A stretch of 64,000 bases of DNA from Paramyrothecium sp. XJ0827 (taxonomy: Eukaryota; Ascomycota; Sordariomycetes; Hypocreales; Stachybotryaceae). A model generated the notes under the pieces. That model was not told the DNA's origin, made no database searches, and saw nothing but the letters and a program-made list of their open reading frames with translations. Below, piece by piece: positions 1 through 15,032 of this stretch. Every line of letters begins with the position of its first letter. Position 1 is the first letter of the stretch. The position numbers were made by a program, and so were the translations under genes. The stretch is from NCBI GenBank assembly GCA_020881915.1, contig JAJFPB010000007.1:3348001-3412000 (forward strand), in the 5' to 3' direction.

Positions 1-38
1 CCTGCCATTGTCTCTGTTCCCCCTCTGACCAAGGCGCA

Positions 39-1907
39 ATGGCTTCCAACACCCGCGCCATGCCGGCCGCTGCCAGGGCTGCGCAGCTAGCCTTCAACAG
101 CCGCATCATCACCAGATCGCTGTCCACAACCTCGCGGCCGCTTGGGCTCCAGTCCCTCGCCAGGCCCATGGCCTCCATGAAGCTCAACAACTCCGGTCGC
201 ATCGCCTTCCGAAGGACCTACGCGGACGAGGCTCCCAAGCCGCGTCCCGGAAAGCTGCGCCGCTCGCTGAGGTGGATGTGGAGGATCTCCTACCTTTCCG
301 TCGGCGGCCTGGTCGCATACACCGGCTACATCATTTACCAGGATCGCAACCCTGAGCCTCAATTCGAGGCCGACCCCAACAAGAAGACGCTCGTCGTCCT
401 AGGTAAGCGCGCTTGCGACACGGCGTCTGCCAATCATGCCCGTCATCATAGCTGACAATTAACCAGGAACCGGCTGGGGCTCCGTCGCCCTCCTGAAGAA
501 GCTCGACACGGAGAACTACAACGTCATCGTCGTCTCTCCCCGCAACTACTTCCTCTTCACCCCGCTGCTGCCATCATGTACCACCGGCACCATCGAGCAC
601 CGTTCCATCATGGAGCCCGTCCGCGCCATCCTTCGCCACAAGAAGGCCGCCGTCAAGTACTACGAAGCCGAGGCGTCTTCGGTCGATCCCGAACGCAAGG
701 TCATCAAGATCGTTGACAACTCCGAAATCAAGGGTGCCATCTCCGAGACTGAGATCCCCTATGACATGCTTGTCATTGGTGTCGGTGCCGAGAACGCAAC
801 GTTTGGTATTCCCGGTGTTCGTGAGCACAGCTGTTTCCTGAAGGAGATTGGCGATGCCCAGCGCATTCGCAAGAAGATCATGGACTGCGTTGAGACGGCT
901 GCTTTCAAGGGCCAAAGCCCCGAGGAGATCGACCGCCTGATGCACATGGTCGTTGTCGGTGGCGGTCCTACCGGTGTCGAGTTCGCTGGCGAGCTCCAAG
1001 ACTTCTTCGAGGAGGACATCAAGAAGCTGATCCCCGATATCAGCCCCCGCTTCAAGGTTACCTTGATTGAGGCTCTGCCCAACGTCCTCCCCTCCTTCTC
1101 CAAGACCCTGATTGAGTACACCGAGAACACTCTGCGCGAGGAGAAGATCGACATCAAGACCAAGACCATGGTCAAGAACGTCACCGACACCAGCGTCGAG
1201 GCCGAAATCTCCCTGCCTGATGGTTCCAAGGAGCGCGTCGTCATTCCCTATGGCCTCTTGGTCTGGGCTACCGGCAATGCTGTCCGCCCCATCATCAAGG
1301 ATCTGATCTCGCGCATCCCCGCTCAGAAGAACTCTCGCCGCGGCCTTGCCGTCAACGAGTACCTTGTTGTCCAGGGCACCCGTGATATTTGGGCTGTCGG
1401 TGACTGCGCCGTTGCTGGCTACGCCCCAACCGCTCAGGTCGCTTCCCAGGAGGGCAACTTCCTTGGCCGCCTGTTCAACAACATGGCCAAGACTGAGGCC
1501 CATGAGGCTCGCATTCAGGACTTGAGCCGCACCATGAACCTCGAGCCTGGCAACTCGGCCGAGGCCGCACAGGAGATTGAGCTGCTGGAGAGGCAGCTCA
1601 AGAGGATCAAGGACGTCAAGCCCTTCAAGTACAGTCACCAAGGCAGTCTGGCATACATTGGTAGCGAGAAGGCCGTCGCCGATGTGTCCTGGTGGAACGG
1701 CAACCTGGCGACCGGCGGTAGCTTGACCTACCTGTTTTGGCGAAGCGCCTACCTTTCTATGTGCTTCAGCAGTAAGTTTCATCTACCTCGAATCCATATT
1801 CTCTGATTTACTAACGTTCGGTTTTTTTTTCAGCTCGTAACCGTGTCCTCGTCATCATGGACTGGCTGAAGTCCAAGGCCTTCGGCCGTGACGTTTCTCG
1901 CGAGTAA
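39..1907 (+). CDS. nde1: Alternative (type II) NADH:ubiquinone oxidoreductase, mitochondrial, external-type
   Basis: Rotenone-insensitive, non-proton-pumping NADH dehydrogenase that passes electrons from NADH through FAD to ubiquinone at the inner mitochondrial membrane. Exons 39..402, 467..1771 and 1834..1907 join in frame to 580 aa. Residues 1-60 are rich in Arg, Ser and Ala with few acidic residues, as in a mitochondrial presequence. Residues about 83-100 form one hydrophobic segment ahead of the catalytic domain, the arrangement of external (NDE) rather than matrix-facing enzymes. The first dinucleotide site GTGWGS begins at residue 122 and is split by intron 1; the second, VVVGGGPTGVEFAGE, lies near 283-297. 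No EF-hand insertion is seen, which argues against the calcium-regulated NDE subtype. The C-terminus, after the last intron, ends in a basic amphipathic stretch. Family is certain; internal versus external orientation is inferred from the membrane segment. Confidence 0.95.
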
Positions 1908-2525
1908 GGCGATCGATCACCGCTCGAGGATAATGGATTTTTTGACGGCAGCTGCGGACTGGTTGATTCCCCGTTGTGGAGCATGTTCACACAGTTCAGC
2001 GGCTGAAGCATATTTGGGTACTATAGAATGGGCGCACACGGTTGGGGTAAAATAATAGATGTCTGCTTAGGAGCGGGCTGGGCCGTCCTGACGCGGCCCA
2101 AGTCGCCTCTTCTTGTATTCTGGTTGAGCTGCTGAGCGGCATCATACGTTGTATGGGCTGAATAATACCTTTTGAAAGCATGCATTTTTCGTTCGTTTCT
2201 AGACTGTTGCAGCAACGTCCTTGACCAATAAGATGTGATGGGAGCCGACTGTTAGCTGAACAAAATACCGATCGACAATGCCTGCATTTAGTCAAGCTGG
2301 CATCAAGTAGAAAAATAGAAGAATTGCAGTGATCAATCAATCGGGAAGGTTGGTTCAGTAATGAAGCCCATTTTTTTACTTTCATTGTCTTCAAGCTATT
2401 CCCGGTCACTGCGGGGCAGGGCCTGAGAATAGTCTATCTTCGGTCCTCACATCAGCCTCGAATTGAATAGAACCGGCTCTGCACTACAATAAATATACAC
2501 AATAATTTTTACATTTTATCCCGAA
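1908..2525. other. Intergenic region: NADH dehydrogenase 3' end and kynureninase promoter
   Basis: No gene seen. The right part is A/T-rich, with a TATA-like AATAAATATA at about 2488-2497, roughly 35 bp before the kynureninase ATG. The left part is presumably the 3' UTR of the upstream gene. Confidence 0.5.
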
Positions 2526-4062
2526 ATGTCCCAGCCCGTTTCTTCCGCTTCGAGTGTAGATGACAGCCTAAGTGCTTCTCAGCTCGATGAGAATGATTCG
2601 CTTAAACATCTACGAGGTGAATTCGTCATTCCGAGCAAGGCCGATATATCTCGCAAGACCCTTAAAGTAGTTCCTGGTAAGACTTTGGACCGCTCGCGCT
2701 TCACGTATTTCCGCTCACAACTCGATAGAGGATGAGAAAGCATCGACGCAGGTGCCGTGTGTATATCTCGTGGGCAACTCGCTCGGTCTACAGCCGACAC
2801 GCACGGCAACCCGCATCCAGCAATACTTGACGACGTGGCGCACTCAGGGCGTCCAAGGTCACTTCAAACCGCTTGAGGACTCACCGCTGCCGACATGGCT
2901 GGACGTGGACTCCCACGCGGCGCAGATGATGGCCCCGATTGTGGGGGCTCGGCCAGATGAGGTCGCGATCATGCAGACTTTGACTGGAAATTTGCATCTA
3001 CTCATGGCAGCATTCTACAAGCCGGACATAAAGGGTCGGCACAAGATTATTCTTGAGAGCAAGGCGTTTCCCAGCGACCATGTGAGCCATTCGCATTACG
3101 AGAGTGCGAGAACTGAAGCTAATGGGTATCGATGGGTGTAGTTCGTGGTAGAATCGCAGATACGGCATCATGGGTTGTCTCCTGGACAGTCGACGGTGGC
3201 TCTGGAGCCGTCTGGATCCGATATCTTAACGACAGATTACATCAAGAGCGTTATCACGGAGCATGCCTCTACGACAGCCATTCTCCTCCTGCCGGGTATT
3301 CAGTACTACTCTGGTCAGCTGCTAGATATACCTACGATTACGGCGTTTGCTCGTCGCCATGGTATAATTGTCATCTGGGATCTCGCCCATGCCGTGGGCA
3401 ACGTTCCGCTATCCCTTCACGACTGGGACGTCGACGCCGCTGCCTGGTGTAACTACAAGTACCTCAACGGCGGGCCCGGTTGCATAGGAGGCATGTTCAT
3501 CCACGAGCGCAACAGCCGCGTCCCCGACAACGCCGGCGCCGACGGTTCGTATACGGCAGATGGTCGCTTCGCGGGCTGGTGGGGTAACGACAAATCGACG
3601 CGCTTCGGCATGGCGCCTGGGTTCCGCCCGGTCCCCGGCGCGGCCGGCTTCCAGCTAAGCAACCCGAGTGTGCTGGATATCACGAGCCTGTGCGCGTCGC
3701 TCGAGGTCTTCGAGCTGGCGGGCGGCATGGCGCCGCTACGGGCAAAGTCGCTGCGGCTGACGGCCTACCTCGAGCGGCAGCTGCAGCGGCGTCTCTCGGG
3801 CGAGCTGGGCGCGCACTGGCGCATCATCACGCCTGCCGAGGGCGAGCAAAGAGGCGCGCAGCTGAGCTTGCTGCTCGCGGACGGCCTGCTGGAGGGTGTC
3901 ATGGCCGGGCTGGAGGAGCAGGGTGTCTTGGTTGACGAAAGGAGGCCAAACGTTATAAGGGTCGCTCCGGCACCGCTGTATAACACGTTTCAAGATTGTT
4001 CCGACTTTGTAGAAGCCTTCGCGCATGCATTGCGGGTAGCCGTTCAGCAGTTGAGGAAATGA
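2526..4062 (+). CDS. bna5: Kynureninase (L-kynurenine hydrolase, PLP-dependent)
   Basis: Cleaves kynurenine and 3-hydroxykynurenine to anthranilate or 3-hydroxyanthranilate plus alanine, in tryptophan catabolism and de novo NAD synthesis (cytosolic). Exons 2526..2676, 2729..3081 and 3142..4062 give 474 aa, normal for the family. The fold type I aminotransferase-like signature VYLVGNSLGLQP begins exon 2. The substrate-loop region EDSPLPTWLDVD and the block EVAIMQTLTGNLHLLM follow. The PLP-binding lysine is K274 in CNYKYLNGGPG. The second intron is placed by restoring SDHFVVESQIRHHG across the junction (GACCAT|TTCGTG); the first, of 52 nt, ends at the AG at 2727-2728 because the next AG would give a stop. 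The 3' half is more GC-rich than the 5' half. No other tryptophan-pathway gene is adjacent. Confidence 0.95.
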
Positions 4063-4724
4063 GCTAGTGGTTGACTCGCCACGGATAAGTGGAAAAGCGC
4101 TTTTTGACTAGATCGGTCATGATGAATATAAAAGCCGAGATAAACACACCTGCTGCAAGTACACTCAGAATAAAATCCATCAGACCCGGATTTCCGTCCT
4201 TCTCGGTATCATACTTACTACCTGACTTCTTTGACCCTCTAAGGCGCACAAATGCGCCACGCTCAGAGCCTCATCCATTGTCTTTCAAGCAGTGTAGGGT
4301 AGGTGGCTGCCTGGGCTTGCCTAATGTAATCACTTATCGCCCCACAGCTGGCGCAGGCGACCAATCAGACGGGTGTGATGGGCCGCTCCCGCCACTGTCT
4401 CGCGCTATCAAGGTTTTTTTTCTAGCGGCGAAGAAAGAAACAAGGGCGAGCGAAGGAAAAAAAAATCGAAAGCGACCCTTAAAAGGACTGTTGCCTTTCC
4501 CTCCTTCAACCACGTTTTGCACACCCCCATACCAAAACATCCCCACGGGTTCAAATCCGTACTGCACTCCTTTCCCATTCTTCCCTCCCCCATCAGAGAT
4601 TCTTTGTGTGATATTCTCTGCCCATTCTTTTTTTAATCGAAAAGCAACACTCCCTCACCTCGCCCCCTCTCGTGCAAACGCGATTACTCTCGAGCGCACG
4701 GAATCCCCTCGAACTTCACTGAAA
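4063..4724 (+). promoter_or_regulatory. DBP2 promoter and leader
   Basis: No separate gene. The strand becomes strongly pyrimidine-rich from about 4490 to 4670, the usual look of a transcription start and 5' leader region in filamentous fungi. An upstream in-frame extension of the DBP2 ORF exists, but its composition is unlike DBP2 and the conserved MSSYGG start is at 4725. Confidence 0.45.
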
Positions 4725-7129
<2,405 letters not shown>

Positions 7130-8703
7130 ATGGCAAAAAATCGACATCACGAGCTGACCGACCATTCAGCCAATGCCAACAACATGCCGATCGGCAACCG
7201 ACGATGGTAAGGTAGCTCGCGTTTGCTGAGTTCCACCTTGACCTACGGGACATGGCTCCCAATGCATCTTCACCAATGCACGATCGTGACATTTGATACA
7301 ACGGCACTCACCGGCGTTTGATAGAGGACAGGGATGGCTTTTTAACTAGACTCCGATTTGCGTGACGCGCAGTCGCGATCATTTTGATTTTGCTTTGCAG
7401 TTTTTCGTTTAATGTCCAGATGCCGGAGATGAGCATCGACACAGATCGGCACACTTTTATGTTTCCTTCCTTGTCAAAAGTAGTTTCAGTAATATTAGAT
7501 TGGCACCAGCAAAAGGAGGCCTTAGTTGATATCCAAAAAGTACATGACGAGGAGCTGGCACACCATGACCCGTGACGGAACATGACAGTCAGGTTGTTGT
7601 GCTGATGATGGCACCACTCCGTTGACTATTCGTAACCACCAAAGCGGAGTGTGGCAGCAGGTACGGCAGTAGCATACATGCTATTCTAAGTACGACTTCA
7701 ATCAGGATTACTCGAGCAGAAGAAGTACATTGATCACAGAGGAATTCCTATTTCATCATCTTGCATGGCCAAGCTCCGAGCTACGCTACGATTCAGCCCA
7801 TAGCGCAAATCCCACTTCCCTTCACAAATCGCGAGTTGAGAAAACAATGACACTGCTCGAGACGAGCCCTGGCACAGTCTAGTTCAACAGATCGCGCGCA
7901 GTTCCCTCGCCTTGAGAGGTCCATCCTCTACCGCCCGAGATATGCAAGACACGAGCACCAAGGGCCAACGCGGACCCCGGCCCGGCCGATCAGCGTCGAC
8001 GGTGGATGACGCCGGCGGCGGGAACCTGGGTCGTAGGAGTCGACTGGCAGCTTGAGACAGGAGTAGTTTCCTCCACTCGAGCTGAAGAAGCTGGGGGAGC
8101 GAAGCGAAAGGAGGCGGTTGGGGCTAGGAGTAGCAGCTGGCCTTGGCCCAACCGGCGAGGCAAGCAAGCAAGCATCATGGCTTACAAGGCCTGCCATTGC
8201 GGACTTGGTGCGTGCCATGTTTACGCTTCTGGGGCGCGCGCGGACGCGCGCACATGACCAGCAGTTGATGCGTTTCCCTCCACGCCCATGCACGAAATTA
8301 AAAAGATGATGGAGACTAAAAAGTTCCCTCTCTCGATAGTCCCACAATCGGAGAAAACCCAATCAGAGGATCATCGTTTTCAACGCAAGACTACAGATCA
8401 TCAGTCACATTTCTTGCATTAATCGCCTAGTGACGCAAATCACGACGAGCAACGCCATCATCGCGCGACGCCCGGATCCCAGGGGAGTCCCACGGCAAAG
8501 TCCAGGAAACACGTAAACAAGTCCGATCCACTTCACCGGCCCTTCGCTCGGTTTGCCTCTGCCTCCTTCTTCCATGTATCTCCAACGGCAAACGTAACAG
8601 AGCCGGTTCGGAAAGAAGTGCGGAGTTGCCCGATCCGCCCAGTCAGAGGGAGGGGGGTTGGGTTCAGGTTTGAGCCAGCCCCCAGCCCCGACCAAGGTGT
8701 TAT

Positions 8704-8730
8704 GGGGGGAGGGGAGGGAGGGGAGGGGAG
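8704..8730 (+). repeat. G-rich polypurine tract, G-quadruplex-capable
   Basis: Five consecutive runs of three to six G separated by single A residues. It lies in a wider purine-rich stretch (8690-9115) whose complement is pyrimidine-rich. Confidence 0.6.
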
Positions 8731-10068
8731 AACAAGCGTGTGGCAGGAAGACTCGGGGTGGCACGTAACAGTGGGAACGCAGAGTTGCCCTCTTCCGGTG
8801 GGAGTCGACCGGGTCGGCGACCGGAAGCAGGAGAAGAGAGGAGAGGGGGGAGTGTCAGGCCGCCATGTTTGCCTGCATTTGATATTACTGAACAATTGGA
8901 AGGGCCTCGACACCCCCCATCTCCTCGCTCTCCTATCCGTTCACTCCCCGGACTACCGGTTACGCAGTTGATTTTTCTCCCCCTTCTCTTTCTCTGAATC
9001 TTCCTGTTCCCGGAGAGCCCATCCGCCCCGAGGATTATCGGAGGAGGCAGGCAATTCGTGTGGAAGAGGGTGGGTAGAGAAGAGGTGGAGAGAGAGGGTG
9101 GAGGGGGGGATGTCGAGTCATTAGAGAGAATGCGGTCAAAGTCTGTTTGCCAAAGGCAATAAGCTTTCCCCATTGCAAGCGAGAAACTGCATTTGCAATT
9201 CGTCTCGTGTAGATGAACATACGAAAGACAAAAGTAGGCAGATGAAGAGCAGCTGCGCGAGAGACGGAGCCGTACAAGCGCCAAAAAATGATTGTAAGGC
9301 TGATGATGTCCCTTCCTCGACAGACGGGCTGGTGGCCTAGAACCAGGGGTTCAACCCAGTCCAACTCATGGCTTGACTCGTGACGCGACGCGTCGAGGCG
9401 AGAGGAGTCCGCTCACACCCTCCGCCCCGGAGATCGCGGACTGGTTCCTCATTCCCCGGGCTCTCGCCAGGGGAGAAGGCACCATGTGGACACTGGGCCC
9501 TGTGGCCTGGGCCATCCGAAGACCGGCGCCGACCGTCGATTGCGCCCTGACTGGTGTCGTCCTCACACTGCTCTGCAAGTTCCCGTGAGGCACACTGATG
9601 GACTGACTTCATCAAGGAGGATCGAGCGACACTAGTCAGCTCAAGCTTGGTACCCCCCCCCAGCATCACTTCATTGCGAAAGGGTGACCTTGCATGTGCT
9701 CCCCCCTACGTAGCTTCGAGCAGCACCCACTCCGACGCTTAATCGACACTCCTCTGCTCATCGTGAAGGCCAGCTTTTCCCGATCGCGCAGTTCCGGCTT
9801 GAATATATTTGCCGAGAAAGCTCTCTTGCATTCCCCTCTTGTTGTAGACACTTGACGCTGCAGAAGCTGATGTGCTGCCCATGTTGAAGACACAGGCTCG
9901 TAGTCTAGAGCCAAAAAGAACCATAGTCTGTGTCGCCGTCCTTCTTTAACGGTCGACTAGACAGTAGCCTCGTGAAGTGAACTGAACCACACAGACTACC
10001 GTTGGAGCGAGACTAAGGAGCATGCTGGGCCTCCTCCCCGGCTGTCGCAGCCACTCTACGCAAGAAAC

Positions 10069-10126
10069 GAGAGGATGAGGGAGGGGATGGATGGGAAAGG
10101 GGGGGGGGGGTGCGGGTGGGGTGTGG
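10069..10126 (+). repeat. Second G-rich tract, G-quadruplex-capable
   Basis: Runs of three to twelve G interrupted by short A/T spacers, within the gene-poor region upstream of con7. Confidence 0.55.
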
Positions 10127-13100
10127 TCAACGCAAGTCCAAGCAGTCTCGACTTGCTGGGTCCTTGGCCCCAGCAGCAGAGGTGAGAATAGCGGGGATAG
10201 GGCCCCGATAATGAGATTTGCATTTCTCAGACCCTGACGACGGGACTTGACCGAGAACACAAAATCAAATTTCGCGGTGGAGATGAACGGGCAACGTGGT
10301 TGGTCTCTGCCAGTGTTGCGATTCAGTCGCTGGCAATACCTTACGTCGGTGGCTGGCAGTGCTCCCGAATTGGTTATGCCGACGGCATGAGGTTCATGGG
10401 CCTTTTCGCGCACAGCCCCGGGGACTCCCTTCGGGAGAATGGGAGATGTGAAATGCATTCGGTCGTGGAAGCCGCAAATCGAGGCATGTTCCGTTGTTTG
10501 TGGAATTCTGGCTGTAGCCAATCCCTTGGGCCCAGCGCCCGGTCAGCATTCTGGCTCGGTTTTAACCAGGTAAGACTTAGCGCCATCAAGAGAAAAGAAA
10601 CGATCTGAGCCTAGGCGGCCAAAAAAAAATTAGGAAAATGCAGCACGGTGGCCTGCCATTCACCTCTGGCACCTCAGATCTAGCACCCCGATTGTGGGGG
10701 GTGTTCGTTCAAGCGGGTGATGCGCTTGACTAGCCCTCGACGGCGTAAGCTGCAAGGAAACCGGCCGATGCCACGCTCTTCTGTCATATCTGACCTTGAG
10801 TCTAGGCGGCCAGAGGCTGGTGTAGTGCATCTTGCGGATGAGACACAACATCGACTGCATGGGATGGGGGATATGCAGGTGAGACTCGAAACCGATGAGT
10901 AAGTAACGGTACAGTGTCACACGCTGTATTTCGTCTAGACATGGGGGGCGCCAACGGCCGGCAACCATCGAAGCATGTGAATAGCTGTCGTCACGATGGG
11001 TTGTTACTCGTTACATAGGTACATAGCACCTTTGATGCCTATCACTCTGAGTTCAACATCGAGCTCAACATCGGCAATTCTCGGTGCTTCGGCAGAGTTG
11101 GTGTACACGTCGGATGTGACGGACGGGGACATCCGTCTAAGATCCCACATCCATCCTCATAGGCTGTGGTTGGGAGTCTCCAACAGCAGGTGAGGCTTGA
11201 TCGTAGCTATACGTAAGCGCTCCCGGAATGTGTTAGTTCACCATGCGTGAGATCTGAATCTTCCTTGATCTAGTGAGGGAGCACGATACAATCGGTTTAG
11301 CTGCTGAAGCGATCGAGATAGTGAAGGCAAGGGTTGCACATACCATGCTACGTGAAGGTGCCGGAGCCTGTCCCGGGACAGCTAGCGTTTGTAGAATGGA
11401 CCTTGTCAAAGTCAGATATCAACATCACGTGGCTTTGCTTGAACGCAGGTTTGCGTCTCTTGACTATTCTATAGTATCATCATGAGATTGGGCCCGATGT
11501 TCCCCGCTACCGTGGCTGTCATTGGTGATCCTTATTTTTGTGAGGCCCTTGCTTGGAGAAATGAGGTAATGTCCATTCGACGATGAGCCGTCGGAAATGC
11601 GCCGATCTGCAGATGTCCTCGTCGTAACAGAATCAAAATCTACGTCCATTGGGTTGCAGCTAATGCTGAGCCTAGCGTCGGGGGGTGAGAGATCGCAAGC
11701 TTTCACATTTGGCATTGTCACATCGAAGCAAGCCTGGAACCCCTTGCTATCGATGGCACAATAGGGTAGCAGTCGAGCCATGGCCACGCGGGAGACACTA
11801 TATCCTGTGTTCCCCGGCCCCGGTAACAGCATGTCTGCAGGGATTCATGCCCTGGTGGTATGGCAGTGCTTGGGATCAGATTGATGACTTTCCTTTCTAG
11901 GCCCATCTTAATCTCGATGCGCAGATTTTTGAGTCGAGAAGTCAGCAATGACTGTCTATATGTGACTTTCTCTTCAATATGGAACTCAAGAGACCGTCAG
12001 ACGGGTTGAGGAGCAAGAGCGATTGTGTCTCGGTTCTCCGTTGCATAACCGCCTGTTGTCTCGAACAGGATGTTGCGCCGTGGTAGTAGCAATGGTTGTC
12101 ACCCTACATAGCACCTGGGCAGGGCAGGCTTTCGGGTTGTGGCGTGCCATCTGCATCCAGTTAGATACGCGGGGGAATGGGGGCCACATTTTGGCCCTCT
12201 TGGAAGCGGTCCCAGGAAACTGGTCGGTCTAGCTCAATCACGATGTCAGCGAGTTGTTGAGCTTGGTGTGTGGGGAATGCAGCACACACTTGCTAGCCCT
12301 CAACCAATGCCGATCCCGACCTGGCTAGTACCGTCCTATCCAGCGACAAGGGCGTCACAGCACGCTAAAGTAGTTGAATAAATTTCTGTAGATGCCGACC
12401 TCGGGTGACTAGATACGATACCGGGCTCCATCGGACGGCCGGCCAGGCGTCCTGGCTTCCGTGGCCAAGGTAATTGTCCTGCGTAAGCGAAGGTGCTGCA
12501 ACTGTCGTATCTGGCGACCTACTTGGGATGGCTCTCCATCCAAGAATTGCGGTCTGGAACGGGATGCGGTGGCCTGCCTCGAAAAGGTCGTTTCTCCGTC
12601 GTGCCCGGCAGACAACACGACAGCGACCCCTCCCCTGTCATTCGTCCTCCGTTTCAGGCGCCCAGGCGCGCCAGCCAGGCCAGGATCCAGCTGCCGATAC
12701 ATGCCCACCCCTTTTGTGGAATCCGTACAGTGTCCAGAGTACAGCATAATCCCCTCACCCTTGGCGGCAGCAGGACTCTCACCTTACTCATCTATTAGAA
12801 TGCAGGGAGATGCATCCTATCACAAGCGGCAGAGACAATGCGTGTTTGTGTAGGCAACGCTTGGTAGCCATTTTGCATTTTTCTTACACCGGCATCCCAG
12901 CCGTGCTAGAGCACCGTACGCAGTTGAGAAGATGGTGGTGTGGCCACAAGGCAGAGCTCTGCAAAGCCCATAACCCACACTTCGGTTGGGCGGGTTCCAT
13001 GTGTTGAAATGGGTCTTCTGGGCAACATAGAGGCATCCGGAATGATCATTGGCCAAGACGAGGTCGCCTGAAGTCCGTTACCTGGGTCTCTGCGAAGCGA

Positions 13101-14613
13101 GCTGGGTTGGAGGACATGGATGGTCCCGACCATTTTGATTATGCCACAGTGCCACCAGGTCTCTGAGGTGTATACCCTGCCGTGGCTTAACAGGTCACCG
13201 CGTTTGGGCAAAGCAAAGGCACTGCGCAAGTGTCCCAAACAGCGCGTGCATGCATGGAAGGTGAGAAGTGAGCACATGGGACGTATCAGCCGAAGGAAAA
13301 GTCGGTGAGGGCCAATTGCAAGCCGTGCCCGAGCTGGACCTTGCGCCGTGCTGAATGAAGCATTGAAAAGGAATTTGGTAATTCCACGAAGCCTTGATGG
13401 GCGAGTGCCTCTGGGGGCGTCGTTCGGCTTCCCAGGGAAGCCAGCGCTGCTGGCAAAGGCCTTCACTAATGCGTGAGCAGTGCAGCAAACGGTTCGATGC
13501 ACGCTCCAGCAAGGTGTCGCACAGGGTCAAGCCACTGGAACCCCCCCCGACGGCCTAGCAAATGACAAGGGCTGCACATCAGTGGGTACTCCACGTGAGC
13601 TCAGTTCCGGGTTGTCTTGCAGATTCGTCGGGACACACGAGAAATTGATTCAAACACGTGGATCCTTTTAGACGGAGCTTGCAGCTACGGTGTGTGACGG
13701 AGCAACTGCATGGCATAATGCCACAACAGGGGTAGAGAGATGGTGTTGGCGGTCAGCGCAAACCGTCGAAGGCTGGTCCGGTGACCAGCAAAGTACATAA
13801 TTTCTTTCTGTTTCATTCAACCGCCCTCTTGAGCGAGCGGGTTTCTTTTTCCTGCGGAATGGTGTGGGGGATTGAGCATATATCAGTGTGATAGGTCGGA
13901 CGCGGCAAGCTGGGCGGCGACGGGCGGCATCCCGAACGAGGGAGGGGCAGATTGTATGACGAGCCAACAGGTGAGTAAGGCACTCGCCGCAAGAGATCAT
14001 GAGATCACCAGGATCATGGTAGGCGAGTCCAGCATTTTGTTTCGCGATGGGCGAGCGCCTTGCCTGGATCAACGACTGTCGTCGTTCGCCAGCGCGGCAA
14101 TCAACCAACAGGGAGCCGTTGCGCCTACCTGCGGCGTCGAAGCTTTTTTAGCCTCTCCCAAGTGTTCGGGTCTTGTTGGTGGTTTTTAAAAAAAAGTGAT
14201 CCGTCGGTGTGCCTAAACCAAAAGGCGCCAGGTCGGATCGCTGAGGCGCGCAGCTCCTCTACCGGGATACTGGAACTTAGGTACTTGCCCGATGTACAAA
14301 TATCCAATCGCACTGTATTGTGGACACTGTGTCTCGATCACTTGCTGGTTCCTTCCGTTCAGTATATCCATCTTATTACGCAGGATTCAATCCTCAGCTG
14401 CTCGTTTTTCGTACTGGGGAAGAAGCAGACAACCCATATCCTCGCCCCTGGCGACGTACTAATCTGCTCCCGAGCAAAACCTGGCCGAGACACCGAAGCT
14501 GGGCGCGTGGGGTGACTGCCGTAATGGGTATCGATACGGATGGGTGCACTGTCCCCCCTCCGCCGCCCCGCGGTCAATGATGGACAAATGGCGAAATTGC
14601 ATTTGGCACTGAG

Positions 14614-14633
14614 GTGACGTGACGTGACGTGAC
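14614..14633 (+). repeat. (GTGAC)4 tandem array containing TGACGT sites
   Basis: Four perfect GTGAC units, creating three overlapping TGACGT cores of the kind bound by ATF/CREB-type bZIP factors. It is in the gene-poor region about 4.5 kb before the con7 ATG. Binding is not shown by sequence alone. Confidence 0.6.
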
Positions 14634-15012
14634 GACGATGGGGGGTGATTGCGATGACAGGGCAATGCCGAAGTAATGCTGCTCTATCGGTCGTTTGATT
14701 TGGGTTGAAGTAGCGTTATTAGCAAAGCCAAGACGCAACTGGCGCCAACTGAGACAAGCATCATCGGCAGAGCTGCAAGTCTAATGTTTTAGAGCCAGAT
14801 CTGAGCGTGTAGGTCCCTTGCTGGAGATTTACAATAAGCGTGCTTGTTAGCACCAACAGCAGGGTCGTTGAGTTGGGCTGGTCGGCGGTGTTGGCTGCAG
14901 GCGAGTAGCAGTGGACCACACCGGCGCTGCAACCATTAGCTCGCTTCGAGCAGGGGTCAGGCAATGGGGATGCAAATCGTACATAATTTTCCGTAGTTAA
15001 TCGAGCCATGCT

Positions 15013-15032
15013 AAGGTAAGGTAAGGTAAGGT
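15013..15032 (+). repeat. (AAGGT)4 tandem array
   Basis: Four perfect AAGGT units followed by AGGTAG. Related TACCT/AGGTA clusters occur in several other upstream regions of the window. Confidence 0.6.

Noticed and set aside
574..1782. 402-codon minus-strand frame opposite the NADH dehydrogenase gene
   Set aside because: Antisense shadow of a clearly conserved gene, caused by its codon bias.
4540..4560. GGGTTCAAATCCGT in the dbp2 leader resembles a T-arm
   Set aside because: Only a 4-bp stem with an 8-nt loop forms, and the flanks are pyrimidine-rich leader sequence.
8700..9284. 194-codon minus-strand frame
   Set aside because: Generated by the polypurine/polypyrimidine bias; the residues are Ser/Pro/Leu/Arg repeats without family resemblance.
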